Positions 8,216-16,635 of a stretch of DNA of 64,000 nt are shown here, in pieces (the stretch's first letter is position 1; each line of letters starts with the position of its first letter). The DNA is taken from positions 30,096-94,095 of the forward strand of contig JAWKVP010000013.1 of the NCBI GenBank assembly GCA_041398005.1, given 5' to 3'. The DNA is from JAGREO01 sp020446285 (GTDB lineage Bacteria; Pseudomonadota; Alphaproteobacteria; Geminicoccales; Geminicoccaceae). Made by a program: the position numbers and the translations under genes. The notes beneath the pieces were generated by a model that saw only the letters and a list, made by a program, of their open reading frames with translations, was not told where the DNA came from and ran no database searches.

Positions 8216-8749
8216 ATGCGCATGACTCACGAGCCCCGCCATATCGCGTATGTGCAGCGCGTCGTTCTCGACATCGCCTGGTGTGCGGTCGATGGCGGTT
8301 CGCTCGAGGAGTGTGCGCGGCAAAGCGGGGTCGAGGTGGAGGTTGCGAAGCGGCTGCTGGCGCATCCGATGATCATCCTGTTCATCTGTCTTGTCTCGAT
8401 CTTGTGCCCGAGGCGCCACCGGCCGTCATCGAAGACGCCGCATGCGTTCGAGGCAGGGTCCGCCCGTGGCTCGTCGAATGAGGATGCGTCCGGAGCAGAC
8501 CCGGATGTCCGGCATGATCCGTGGCGTGATTTCCCGCGCCGCCGGCCTGTTCCGCGCGAACCGGTAAACGGGACGGTTTCCGTTGCCGGAGACGTGGAAA
8601 CGGCCGTGCCGGAACGCGGTTCCGCAGCCACCGGCCACGGGGCCGGGCGACAGCATTCCTGCAAGGACCTTGCGAACGATCTCGCCGCTGCCCTGCCGGC
8701 GGTGCTGATCGGGGACATGATTTCGCCCGCTGTTCAAAAAGCCGCGTGA
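8216..8749 (+). CDS. Orphan protein encoded by the dispersed repeat, copy 1
   Basis: A 177-residue protein of no recognised family. Its first half (MRMTHEPRHIAYVQ, then SLEECARQSGVEVEVAKRLLAH) could hold a short helix-turn-helix-like unit, followed by a hydrophobic stretch MIILFICLVSILC that could be one membrane segment. The second half is charged and low in order. The paralogue at 46388 differs by about five mostly conservative residues over the first hundred, then diverges faster with a four-residue in-frame insertion. The reading frame is preserved through all changes, which argues for a real gene. The second ATG (8222) is an equally good start. Function unknown. Confidence 0.6.
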   Translation: MRMTHEPRHIAYVQRVVLDIAWCAVDGGSLEECARQSGVEVEVAKRLLAHPMIILFICLVSILCPRRHRPSSKTPHAFEAGSARGSSNEDASGADPDVRHDPWRDFPRRRPVPREPVNGTVSVAGDVETAVPERGSAATGHGAGRQHSCKDLANDLAAALPAVLIGDMISPAVQKAA

Positions 8750-8861
8750 GCGGGCGGGTCGTCCTTCGGACAGAATCTACACACTTCGGGATTGGTAGCG
8801 AAACGGTCAGAAAATTCCGGCCGGATCCGCAGGATTCAGTTCGGCACCCCGTTGCCGGGCT

Positions 8862-9764
8862 TCACGATTCCACTCTCGAAAACTCTTCCGCGAGATGGTC
8901 GATGAGTGCGCGCACGGCAGGCAGCAGGCCGCGGCGGGACGGGAATACGGCGTGGACGATCCCTGCGCGCGGCCGCCAGCCCGGCAACACGTCGACGAGC
9001 GTTCCTGCGGCAAGATCGTCCCGGACCATCATCGTCGGCAATTGCACCACGCCGATGCCCGCCAGCGCCGCCAGGCGCATCTGGATCATGTCGTCGGTCA
9101 CGAGGCGCGGCGTGTGCGCGATCTCCGCCGATGCGCCGTCCTCACCCTCGAGGCACCATCTGTGGTCGCGTTGCGGCGGCCCGAAATCGAGGCTGGGCAG
9201 GGCCGCCAGATCCGCCGGAACGACATCCTTGCGGCAGTTCGCCAGCAGTGAGGGGCTGGCGACCAGCCGCTGGCTGCTCGGTGCGAGCCTGCGCATGACG
9301 AGATCGGTTTCCTCCAGCGGCGGAAAGCGCACGCGGATGGCGATATCGAATCCCTCGGCGAGGACGTCGACGAGACGGCTGGTGCTTTCGAGCTGAACCG
9401 TGACCTTCGCGTGTGCCTGCATGTAACGCGCGATCATCCCGCCGACCTGAAAGCAGAGGAGGGCGGGCGGACAGCTCAGCCGCACGATGCCGCCCGGTTC
9501 CGAACGCGAACGCGCGACCGCCTCGTCGGCGGCGTTGGCCTCCACCAGCATGGCAACGCAGTGCTGGTAATATTCCCGGCCGATTTCGGTCACGGTGAAA
9601 CGCCGGGTGGAGCGCTGGATCAGCCGGACGCCGAGGCGGTCCTCGAGCATGGCGATACGGCGGCTGAGCCGTGACTTCGGCAGGCCGAGGGCGCGACCGG
9701 CCGGAGCGAACCCGCCATGCTCCACCACCTCTGCAAAGAAATGAAGATCGTTCAGGTCTCTCAT
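8862..9764 (-). CDS. LysR-family transcriptional regulator
   Basis: A 300-residue LysR regulator. The N-terminal winged helix-turn-helix is MRDLNDLHFFAEVVEHGG through RALGLPKSRLSRRIAMLEDRLGVRLIQRSTR, followed by the effector-binding domain (residues about 90-295). A GGGTGA ribosome site precedes the ATG. It is divergent from the pirin remnant at 9877. LysR-pirin pairs of this type are common in proteobacteria, and LysR members usually act on the divergent promoter. If that was the only target, the regulator may now be without a functional partner, because the pirin gene is broken. Confidence 0.92.
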   Translation of the reverse strand: MRDLNDLHFFAEVVEHGGFAPAGRALGLPKSRLSRRIAMLEDRLGVRLIQRSTRRFTVTEIGREYYQHCVAMLVEANAADEAVARSRSEPGGIVRLSCPPALLCFQVGGMIARYMQAHAKVTVQLESTSRLVDVLAEGFDIAIRVRFPPLEETDLVMRRLAPSSQRLVASPSLLANCRKDVVPADLAALPSLDFGPPQRDHRWCLEGEDGASAEIAHTPRLVTDDMIQMRLAALAGIGVVQLPTMMVRDDLAAGTLVDVLPGWRPRAGIVHAVFPSRRGLLPAVRALIDHLAEEFSRVES

Positions 9765-9876
9765 CGTTCACCCGGCAGGACACTGCGGCGCGAAATTGCG
9801 AGCTACAGGATCGTCCCCCGTTTCATATCTTCTGTCCATGCACACGGACTTAACAGCGTGTAAAGGAGACAAGGTC

Positions 9877-10266
9877 ATGAGACAGATCCTCGGTGTCTAC
9901 AGCGCTCCCCGGCCGCACTGGGTGGGGGACGGTTTCCCGGTCCGCTCCATGCTCTCGCATGGAACCCAGGGCCAGCATATCAGCCCGTTCATCCTGCTCG
10001 ACCATGCGGGACCGGCGACGTTCACGCCGACCGAAAGCCGGCGCGGTGTCGGCGAGCATCCGCACAAGGGATTCGAGACGGTGACCATCGTCTACGAGGG
10101 CGAGGTCGAGCACCGCGACTCGACCGGTGCGGGCGGCATCATCGGCCCCGGCGACGTCCAGTGGATGACGGCGGCCTCAGGCATCCTGCACGAGGGTATC
10201 ATTCGCCCGCCCTTCGCGCGACAACAGCAGCAGGAGGTGTTATCGAATTCAGATCAGGCGGCATGA
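9877..10266 (+). pseudogene. Pirin family protein, truncated C-terminally
   Basis: The first roughly 105 residues are a good pirin N-terminal cupin: RSMLSHGTQGQHISPFILLDH, GVGEHPHKGFETVTIVYEGEVEHRDS and GPGDVQWMTAASGILHE, with the histidines of the metal site present. After GILHEG the match is lost and a short unrelated tail (ending SNSDQAA) leads to a stop. Pirins are usually about 230-300 residues, so over half is missing. The junction lies near 10195-10230, where it meets a truncated gene on the other strand. The start at 9877 has an AAGGAG site. It is probably non-functional. Confidence 0.85.
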
Positions 10267-10896
10267 ACGACAGAGCAAGGAATACACCTTAAAAAAGCCG
10301 CCAAGCTGTCTGAAGAACCGGGACCAGCTCACACTGCCCACCTCAAAAGCAACCCGCCCCACCGCTTGAGAGGCATCAACAAGACAAGCTGCACCATATC
10401 GTTCTGCCATGACCGTGATCGCTGCCAGATCTTGCAAAACGCCCGTTTCGCCATTCGCCCAAGCGAAAGCGATCAGTTTCGGCCCACTGATGCAGTTGAG
10501 CGCTGTCTCGAGTGCATCCAGTCGCCAGCGCCCAGACTTATCCAATGGAACCGTTCGGATTAGCTGTGGCGTGTATTGAAAATAATACCCCGCCACCGCC
10601 GGATGCTCTGCCGTCGAGGTTATTAGCGCCGCGCCTAGCTTGGCATGATGACGCAATACCGCTTCGTTCGCTTCAGTCGCACCGGAGGTGAAAACCACTC
10701 GCTCGGCTCGCACTCCGAGTAGTCGTGCCACCTGTTCACGCGATGAAGTCACTGTTCGCGCCACAGCTTGCCCAAGCCCGTGTACGCTTGACGGGTTCGC
10801 CCAATCGGTTTCGAGCGCCCGAACTACGGCGGCTACGACCCCAGCTACAGGTCGAGTAGAAGCGTTGTTGTCGAGATAAACTATTGGCGAACGCAT
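10249..10896 (-). pseudogene. Class V aminotransferase (cysteine desulfurase-like), truncated
   Basis: The first about 180 residues are a NifS/IscS-like PLP enzyme: YLDNNASTRP, VFTSGATEANEAVL, ITSTAEHPAVAGYY, GETGVLQDL and CLVDASQAVGRV. The frame then runs into unrelated sequence (VSWSRFFRQLGGFFKV) and stops before the Ser-His-Lys motif that holds the PLP lysine, so the product cannot be catalytic. Full-length relatives have about 380-400 residues. The lost 3' end faces the lost 3' end of the pirin gene, and the two frames overlap by 18 bases. Both look cut by one rearrangement. Confidence 0.85.
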
Positions 10897-11365
10897 CGTT
10901 TCAGCCAGTTCCTCATTGCTATGTCCGGATTGAAAAGAACATTTTTTTTCGCTGCGGGAGAGTTCGCCATAAGGATGCTCAAGCCTTCATCAACACATTT
11001 TCACGGACAGACAGGTTAGCTTCGTCACGATGGGAACAGGAACTCAACGGCGTGCTTTTCAAGCTTCAACCGGTGGTCGAACATGGCTAAATTTTCAACT
11101 TAAAGATGACCACATTAGGCAAATTTCTTCAACCTAAAGTTTCTGCAAAATGTAATTTTCGCCGGATTGATAGCCAATCTCAACGCAGGGCAAGCGTATG
11201 AAGGAATTTATTTTCGATTCGCGAGGTTAGGCTTGAGGTTCAGGGTGTCACGCATCATCGGGTCGATTCCGGTAGAAGGGGGCAGGATGGTACGCTCTGT
11301 GATCATCGCCTTGGCCACCGGTACTCGCCGGTGATCAGTGTGTTTACCCAACCGAGGGGCGATGT
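10897..11365. other. Gene-poor stretch between scar and IS remnant
   Basis: This 469-base stretch is lower in GC than its surroundings around 10920-11220 and holds no convincing gene. Short open frames on both strands have no recognisable similarity and no good ribosome sites. It looks like decayed sequence at the edge of an inserted or deleted segment. Confidence 0.6.
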
Positions 11366-11572
11366 GTGGGCGAGGAGTTCCGGTGGGCATGGAAGTCCCT
11401 CGCGCTCTCGCTGGGCGGCATGTGCGAGTTGCCCGGTATGCACGCTCGGGCCAGTCGGGCTTGGTGCATGCGCAGCCTGGCCGATGAGGGCATCGTGCGT
11501 CTGATTCTGGACGGGACCGTGGTCAAGACCCGACTGGACAGGAACGACGCCGCCATGCTCGCAATCTCATGA
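11366..11572 (+). pseudogene. IS256/mutator-type transposase remnant
   Basis: The frame contains RSLADEGIVRLILDGTVV followed by RLDR, which matches the conserved segment around the first catalytic Asp (DGTVV) of IS256-family transposases of alphaproteobacteria. Only about 45 of the usual roughly 400 residues are recognisable, and the frame closes soon after. No inverted repeats or target duplication can be made out. It is evidence of past mobile-element activity next to the aio genes. Confidence 0.65.
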
Positions 11573-11645
11573 CGAGTTACAACACGGTGACGGCATCGGC
11601 GCGCCGCTAGCCCGCGAAACGAGCCGAAGGCGGTCCCGGTCCAGC

Positions 11646-11693
11646 GGCCGGGGCCGGGGCCGGGGCCGGGGCCGGGGCCGGGGCCGGGGCCGG
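11646..11693. repeat. (GGCCGG)8 hexanucleotide tract
   Basis: Eight perfect, uninterrupted copies of a GC-only hexamer lie between the transposase remnant and the aio promoter. It is not in a gene. The G-rich strand could form G-quadruplex structures, and the tract should be prone to slippage. Confidence 0.95.
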
Positions 11694-11727
11694 CCAGCGG
11701 GATCCGGGAGGAAGAAAGCCTGTGCAA

Positions 11728-11741
11728 GGCAGTATCATTGC
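11728..11741 (+). promoter_or_regulatory. Sigma-54-like promoter upstream of aioBA
   Basis: GGCA and TTGC are placed so that exactly ten bases separate the invariant GG (11728-11729) and GC (11740-11741), as in -24/-12 promoters. The start of transcription would be near 11753, about 90 bases before aioB. Sigma-54 control of arsenite oxidase genes is established in other bacteria such as Agrobacterium, which supports the call. Confidence 0.6.
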
Positions 11742-11841
11742 AGTTATTTCAAGAATTGCCTAAACATGGAAACGAATGAGGCTGCCCACACAGGGGAGGG
11801 TGGCCCGCCATTCGCAAAAACAGAAAGAAGCGGAGGCTGTC

Positions 11842-12363
11842 ATGACTGCATGTCGAACCATGGTCGAACTGGGCCGACGGCAATTTCTCAGACGTGGTGG
11901 ACTGGGAGTTGCGGGTGCGGCGGCTGCGGCCGTTGCCCTGGAGCCGGGCCGGAGGGCTCATGCCGCAGCCCTGGTCGAATATCCGGCCAACCGGCTCGCC
12001 AACATTTCCGAACTGACCGTCAACGAACCACTGGATGTCGCCTATCCCGACGAGGACGCGCCGGGCGTGCTGCTGAAGCTCGGCCGGAGCGTCGAGGGCG
12101 GCGTCGGACCGGATGGCGACATTGTCGGCTTCTCGACGGTCTGCCCGCACAAGGGGTATCCGCTCGCCTACGACGGCGAACGCCGCACGCTCAACTGTCC
12201 CGGCCACTATTCGGTCTTCGATTGCGAGGCCGGCGGCCAGCAGACCTGGGGACACGCGACCCAGAACCTCCCGCAATATGTGCTGCGGGTCGACGACAAG
12301 GGCGACATCCATGCCGAGGGCGTGGACGAGTTGCTCTACGGTCGTCTGTCCAACGTGCTTTGA
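11842..12363 (+). CDS. aioB: Arsenite oxidase small subunit (Rieske protein)
   Basis: A 173-residue Rieske [2Fe-2S] subunit of arsenite oxidase. It has a twin-arginine signal (GRRQFLRRGGLGVAGAAAAAVA) for folded export to the periplasm with AioA. The cluster ligands are in CPHKGYP (near residue 100) and CPGHYSVFD (near 120). The extra cysteine pair that forms a disulfide in some Rieske proteins is not present at these loops. A GGAGG site precedes the ATG. It is followed 16 bases later by aioA; the pair oxidises arsenite to arsenate and passes electrons to cytochrome c or azurin-like carriers. Confidence 0.95.
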   Translation: MTACRTMVELGRRQFLRRGGLGVAGAAAAAVALEPGRRAHAAALVEYPANRLANISELTVNEPLDVAYPDEDAPGVLLKLGRSVEGGVGPDGDIVGFSTVCPHKGYPLAYDGERRTLNCPGHYSVFDCEAGGQQTWGHATQNLPQYVLRVDDKGDIHAEGVDELLYGRLSNVL

Positions 12364-12379
12364 GAGGGGAGGGAATCCA

Positions 12380-14848
12380 ATGGCCTACAAACGACATGTC
12401 GACAGGCTGCCGATCATTCCGGTTGATGCGAAGGTGCATAATGTCACCTGTCACTATTGCATCGTCGGCTGCGGCTACAAGGCCTATACATGGCCGGTCA
12501 ACAGGCAGGGCGGCACGGCACCGGAGGAGAACGTCTTCGGCGTCGATCTCGGCGAGCAGCAATTCGCCGAAACCGGGGCCTGGTATGCGCCATCGATGTA
12601 CAATGTCGTCCGACAGGACGGCAAGGACGTGCATCTCGTGATCAAGCCGGACACGGAATGCGTGGTCAATTCCGGGCTCGGCTCGGTGCGCGGCGCACGC
12701 ATGGCCGAGAACCGGCGTTCGGATATCACCGGCACCCAGCAGCAGCGCCTGACCGAGCCCTTGGTCTGGCGTTATGGCACATGGCAGCCGACTTCATGGG
12801 ATGATGCCCTCGATCTCGTGGCGCGGGTCACCGCGAGGGTCATCGACATGGACGATGAGGACGATCTCTTCGTCTCCATGTTCGACCATGGCGGTTCGGC
12901 CGGCGGCTATGAGAACACCTGGGGCACCGGCAAGCTCTATTTCGATTCCATGAAGGTCCGGAACTGCCGCATCCACAATCGCCCCGCCTACAATTCCGAG
13001 GTTCATTCCAGCCGCGACATGGGCGTCGACGAACTGAACTACGCTTATGCGGACTACGGTCTTGCCGACACGATCATGATCGTCGGCGCCAATCCGCTCG
13101 AGACGCAGACCAACCTGTTCCTCAATCACATGGTGCCGGGCATGCGCGGCGGGGCGAAGATGATCTTCGTCGATCCGCGCCGGACCGTGTCCGTCAACGC
13201 CGCCGAGATCGAGGCCGGCAAGGAGAATGTGCTGCATCTGCAGATCAACTCCGGCACCGATCTCGCCCTGTTCAATGCGCTTCTTGCCCATGTGGTCGAT
13301 CAGGGCTGGATCGATCGCGATTTCATCGCCGCATCGACCTTCCGGGACGGTGTGGCACAGGCGCAGAACGAGCAGTTTCCGGCGGCGCTCGGCTCGCTGG
13401 AGATGGCACTCGGCGAGGCGCGCCTGCCGGTCGCCGGGGCGGCTTCGATCTGCGGGGTCGCAGAAGCGGATATCATCAGGGCGGCCGAATGGATCGCCCG
13501 GCCCGGCGATGACGGTTCCCGGCGCAAATGCGTCACGGCCTACGAAAAGGGCATCATCTGGGGCAATGACAATTACCGCACCATCGGTGCGATCGTGAAT
13601 CTCGGTCTCGCTACCGGCAATATCGGTCGCGAGGGTGGTGGTGTCTGCCGGCTCGGCGGCCATCAGGAAGGCTATTTCCGTCCGTCGGATGCCCATGTCG
13701 GGCGGCCGGCACCCTATCTCGACGACCTCATCATCCGCGGTCATGGCAAGGTGCACCACATCTGGGCGAACGATCACTACAAGACCACGCTCAATGCCGT
13801 CGAGTTCAAGCGGGTCTACAACCGGCGCTCCAACATGGTGAAGGAAGCCATGGACGCCCGTGCCGGTGCCAGTCGCGAGGAACTGGTGGATGCGATCGTC
13901 GCGGCGATCGAGGCCGGCGGCATCTTCTCGGTCAATGTCGACATCGTCCACACGCAGATCGGCCAGGCCGCGCATGTCATCCTGCCGGCGGTCGAGAGCG
14001 GCGAGATGAACCTGACATCCATGAATGGCGAGCGGCGGATGCGGCTGGTCGAGAAATACATGGACGGCCCCGGAAGTGCCATGCCGGATTGCCTGATCGC
14101 CGCGGGACTAGCCCGGCATCTGCGCAGAGTGCTCGGCGAGGAGGGCCGCGAGGCCTATGCCGAACGGTTTGCGGGCTATGACTGGGAGACGGAGGAAGAC
14201 GCGTTCATGGACGGATATCATTCCGCCCATCCGGACGTCACCTACGAGCGCCTGCGGGCCATGGGCAACAATGGCGTGCAGGAACCCGTGGTCGGTTACG
14301 CGGACGGTCAGCTGAAAGGCACGCAGCGGCTCTATACCGACGGCGTCTTCACCCGGCATGGCCGCGAGGATGGCAAGGCACTGTTCTGTGCCAGCGGCTG
14401 GCGCGGATTGCAGGCACCGGGCAAGGTCGCGCAGAAGGATGAGCATGCCTTCCTGATCAACAATGGCCGTTCCAACATCAACTGGCAGAACTGGTTTCTC
14501 GACAAGGACAATGAGTTCGTCAGTGACCGCTATCCCTATCCCTTCCTTGAAATCCACCCCGACGACATGGCGGAACTGGGGCTCGAGGCGGGCGATCTGG
14601 TCGAGGTCTACAATGATGTCGGCGCCACCCAGGCCATGGCCTGCCCCACTCCCACCGCGCGGCGGGGAGAAACGTTCATGCTCTTCGGCGCGCCTTCGGG
14701 AACGCAGGGCAATGTCATCAATGCCGGCACCAATGAGCTGATATTGCCGAACTACAAGCAGACATGGGCGAACATCCGCAAGATCTCCGCTGCTCCGGCA
14801 ACGGTCGCCCATCTTTCCTTCAAGTCCAAGGAATACCGGCCCGCCTGA
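12380..14848 (+). CDS. aioA: Arsenite oxidase large subunit (molybdopterin)
   Basis: An 822-residue molybdopterin oxidoreductase of the DMSO-reductase superfamily, full length for AioA. The [3Fe-4S] site is CHYCIVGC at residues 24-31, followed by GYKAYTWPVN, which is diagnostic of arsenite oxidase. Other AioA-type stretches are NRPAYNSEVHSSRDMG, VGANPLETQTNLF, YEKGIIWGND and NNGRSNINWQNWFLD. There is no signal peptide, as expected if it is exported together with the Tat signal of AioB. A GAGGGGAGGG site precedes the ATG. It is preceded by aioB and followed by a hairpin and an ArsR-type gene; the sensor genes aioX, aioS and aioR are not in the window. Confidence 0.97.
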   Translation: MAYKRHVDRLPIIPVDAKVHNVTCHYCIVGCGYKAYTWPVNRQGGTAPEENVFGVDLGEQQFAETGAWYAPSMYNVVRQDGKDVHLVIKPDTECVVNSGLGSVRGARMAENRRSDITGTQQQRLTEPLVWRYGTWQPTSWDDALDLVARVTARVIDMDDEDDLFVSMFDHGGSAGGYENTWGTGKLYFDSMKVRNCRIHNRPAYNSEVHSSRDMGVDELNYAYADYGLADTIMIVGANPLETQTNLFLNHMVPGMRGGAKMIFVDPRRTVSVNAAEIEAGKENVLHLQINSGTDLALFNALLAHVVDQGWIDRDFIAASTFRDGVAQAQNEQFPAALGSLEMALGEARLPVAGAASICGVAEADIIRAAEWIARPGDDGSRRKCVTAYEKGIIWGNDNYRTIGAIVNLGLATGNIGREGGGVCRLGGHQEGYFRPSDAHVGRPAPYLDDLIIRGHGKVHHIWANDHYKTTLNAVEFKRVYNRRSNMVKEAMDARAGASREELVDAIVAAIEAGGIFSVNVDIVHTQIGQAAHVILPAVESGEMNLTSMNGERRMRLVEKYMDGPGSAMPDCLIAAGLARHLRRVLGEEGREAYAERFAGYDWETEEDAFMDGYHSAHPDVTYERLRAMGNNGVQEPVVGYADGQLKGTQRLYTDGVFTRHGREDGKALFCASGWRGLQAPGKVAQKDEHAFLINNGRSNINWQNWFLDKDNEFVSDRYPYPFLEIHPDDMAELGLEAGDLVEVYNDVGATQAMACPTPTARRGETFMLFGAPSGTQGNVINAGTNELILPNYKQTWANIRKISAAPATVAHLSFKSKEYRPA

Positions 14849-14861
14849 CAGACGGGTATTC

Positions 14862-14889
14862 GGCCCCGGCAATCGTGGATGCCGGGGCC
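14862..14889 (+). terminator. Hairpin after aioA
   Basis: A perfect ten-base inverted repeat (GGCCCCGGCA / TGCCGGGGCC) with an eight-base loop follows the aioA stop by 13 bases. No T-run follows, so termination may be partial or factor-dependent. Confidence 0.6.
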
Positions 14890-14971
14890 GGATGCTGGAC
14901 GTGGCGATCGTATGGCGCTAGGAGCAGTTTACGCTGTGAAAGGACACCACTGGGAACGGAACGGCTGCAGC

Positions 14972-15334
14972 ATGGACATGACAGCCGCTCTCGCGGCCCT
15001 GACCGCACTATCGCATCCGACCCGCCTTCAGGCGTTCCGGCTTCTGGTCAGTGAAGGGCCGAACGGCCTGACGGCAGGTGCGCTTGCCGAACTTCTGGAC
15101 GTCACTCCACCGACCTTGTCCTTCCATCTCAAGGAACTCGATCGCGCCGGCCTTCTCCGGTCATGGCGCCGGCAACGTCATATCCACTACGCCGTCGACA
15201 TCGCGGGCATGCGCCGGTTCCTGACCTATCTCACCGAGGATTGTTGCCAGGGCCACCCCGAAATCTGCGGCGACCTCACCACCGGGCCGACGTTCTGCAC
15301 AAGCGGCGAGGACAGGGACGGCAGCCGGTCGTAA
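14972..15334 (+). CDS. ArsR/SmtB-family regulator next to aioBA
   Basis: A 120-residue winged-helix regulator: LTALSHPTRLQAFRLL, LAELLDVTPPTLSFHLKELDRAGLL, then a wing rich in Arg and His. Near the C-terminus lies a cysteine cluster (EDCCQGHPEICGD, plus a later Cys) suitable for binding trivalent arsenic. The first ATG before MDMTAALAALTALSH is taken as start; the upstream ribosome site is weak. It is transcribed in the same direction as aioBA, 123 bases after it and beyond a hairpin. ArsR-type regulators (AioF) near aio genes are known in Thiomonas. It could repress an ars operon elsewhere or modulate aioBA. Confidence 0.88.
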   Translation: MDMTAALAALTALSHPTRLQAFRLLVSEGPNGLTAGALAELLDVTPPTLSFHLKELDRAGLLRSWRRQRHIHYAVDIAGMRRFLTYLTEDCCQGHPEICGDLTTGPTFCTSGEDRDGSRS

Positions 15335-15403
15335 GGTGATCGACGCCTCCCACAGCCTCTCGGAACAAGACGCGGTTGGCGACCTTGAAATGAAACTTCT
15401 GGT

Positions 15404-16606
15404 TCAGCCGTTCGCGAAAAAGCCCGCATCCTCCTCCTTCAGGTAGCGTTCCGCCGCTTCGGCGTCGATGTCGAGGCCGAGACCCGGTGCCTCGAGCAGG
15501 TCGACCATGCTGTCCCTGACAATGGTATCGGGCAGGCCGGTAACGATATCGTTCCACCACGGATCGGAAGCGCTTGGATATTCGAAGGCGATGAAGTTGG
15601 CGGGCAGCGTTGCACAGAGATTGATCATCGCGCCAAGGCCCAAAAGGCCATTGGCGGTGCCATGCGGTGCCATCATGATCGAGTGCATGTAGGCGAATTC
15701 GGTGATCCACTTCATTTCGGCGATACCGCCGACGTCGGCCGGATCGGGGCCGATGACGCGAATGGACTGCGTTTCGATCAATTCCTTGAAATTGTGCCGC
15801 AGATAGATCTGCTCGCCGGTATGAATGGGCGTCGAGGATGACATCGTCAGTTCGCGATAGGCTTGCGGATTGACCCATGGCACATAGTCGCCGGTGAGCA
15901 TGTCCTCGAGCCACATCAGATTGTAGGGCTCGACCGCGCGGGCGAAGCGGATCGCGTCCGGCAGGAACCAGCCGGGACCGCAATCGAGGGCGAGCGACAC
16001 CTTGTCGCCGAGCACTTCCTTCATGGCGGCGACACAATCGACCATGTGGCCCATCGAGCGTTCGCTGATCTGCCCCTGATCCATCGCACCGTGATATTGT
16101 GGCGGTTGCCGCACGCCATAATGGAAGTCCGGCAGGCTGGTCTTCATGTTGGAATGAAAGCCGATGCCCTGCTTGACCATGAAGAAGCCTTCCGGCCGTT
16201 CCATCATCCACTTGACGTCGGCGGCATAGTCTTCCGGCCGGTCGCCGCTGCGCTTGCGCCGGATCGAGCCATTGTAGCAACGCACCCGGTCGCGCACCTT
16301 GCCGCCGAGCAGCTTGTAGGCCGGAACACCCGCCGCCTTGCCGGCGATATCCCACAAGGCGTGCTCGATCACGCTGACCGCGGCACCGTAGGGCTTGAAC
16401 GAGCCGCGCTGGCGGATCTTGAGCATGACCCGCTCGACATCGGTGGGATCCTCGCCGATCAGCGCCTCGCGGAAGTGGAGGACGAACGGCTTGAGATAGG
16501 GTTTGGTGTATTCGGCCTCGCCGAGGCCATACAGCCCCTCGTCGGTGGTGATGCGCACGATCGGATGCTTGCCGATGATGGCGCAACGCAGATCGGTGAT
16601 TTTCAT
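15404..16606 (-). CDS. Enolase-superfamily dehydratase (mandelate racemase-like) 1
   Basis: A 400-residue mandelate racemase/muconate lactonizing enzyme. Capping domain at 1-120 (TDEGLYGLGEAEYTK). The barrel shows the three metal ligands in SLALDCGPGW (Asp), MWLEDML (Glu) and IHTGEQIY (Glu), and a histidine in MMAPHGTANG that could be the base. The lysine position reads MVKQGIGF. The family dehydrates acid sugars or related hydroxy acids; the substrate is not readable here. It is the last gene of an operon with dehydratase 2 and the GntR regulator and is 29 bases from dehydratase 2. Confidence 0.9.
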   Translation of the reverse strand: MKITDLRCAIIGKHPIVRITTDEGLYGLGEAEYTKPYLKPFVLHFREALIGEDPTDVERVMLKIRQRGSFKPYGAAVSVIEHALWDIAGKAAGVPAYKLLGGKVRDRVRCYNGSIRRKRSGDRPEDYAADVKWMMERPEGFFMVKQGIGFHSNMKTSLPDFHYGVRQPPQYHGAMDQGQISERSMGHMVDCVAAMKEVLGDKVSLALDCGPGWFLPDAIRFARAVEPYNLMWLEDMLTGDYVPWVNPQAYRELTMSSSTPIHTGEQIYLRHNFKELIETQSIRVIGPDPADVGGIAEMKWITEFAYMHSIMMAPHGTANGLLGLGAMINLCATLPANFIAFEYPSASDPWWNDIVTGLPDTIVRDSMVDLLEAPGLGLDIDAEAAERYLKEEDAGFFANG

Positions 16607-16635
16607 GGTTCCGCTTTCTGTGGAAGCGATGGGGT

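Larger units (their letters stand above)
8161..8791 (+). repeat. Dispersed repeat, copy 1 (631 bp)
   Basis: This block matches 46333-46975 nearly throughout, from CCGCTAAAATGCC to CTACACACTTCGGGA. The length difference of 12 bases is one in-frame insertion in the second copy. It includes a promoter-like sequence, a complete reading frame and a short tail. I see no terminal inverted repeats and no transposase. Confidence 0.9.

Noticed and set aside
8227..8718. Antisense frame kept open in both repeat copies (also 46399-46914)
   Set aside because: It is open in both copies, but it lacks the promoter and start arrangement that the sense frame keeps. I regard it as a mirror frame, though it cannot be fully excluded.
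10884..11090. 68-codon frame in the gene-poor stretch
   Set aside because: No ribosome site, no similarity, and it starts inside the antisense promoter region of the aminotransferase remnant.
11646..11693. Tandem tract considered as a CRISPR-like array
   Set aside because: Contiguous hexamers without spacers; no cas genes anywhere in the window.
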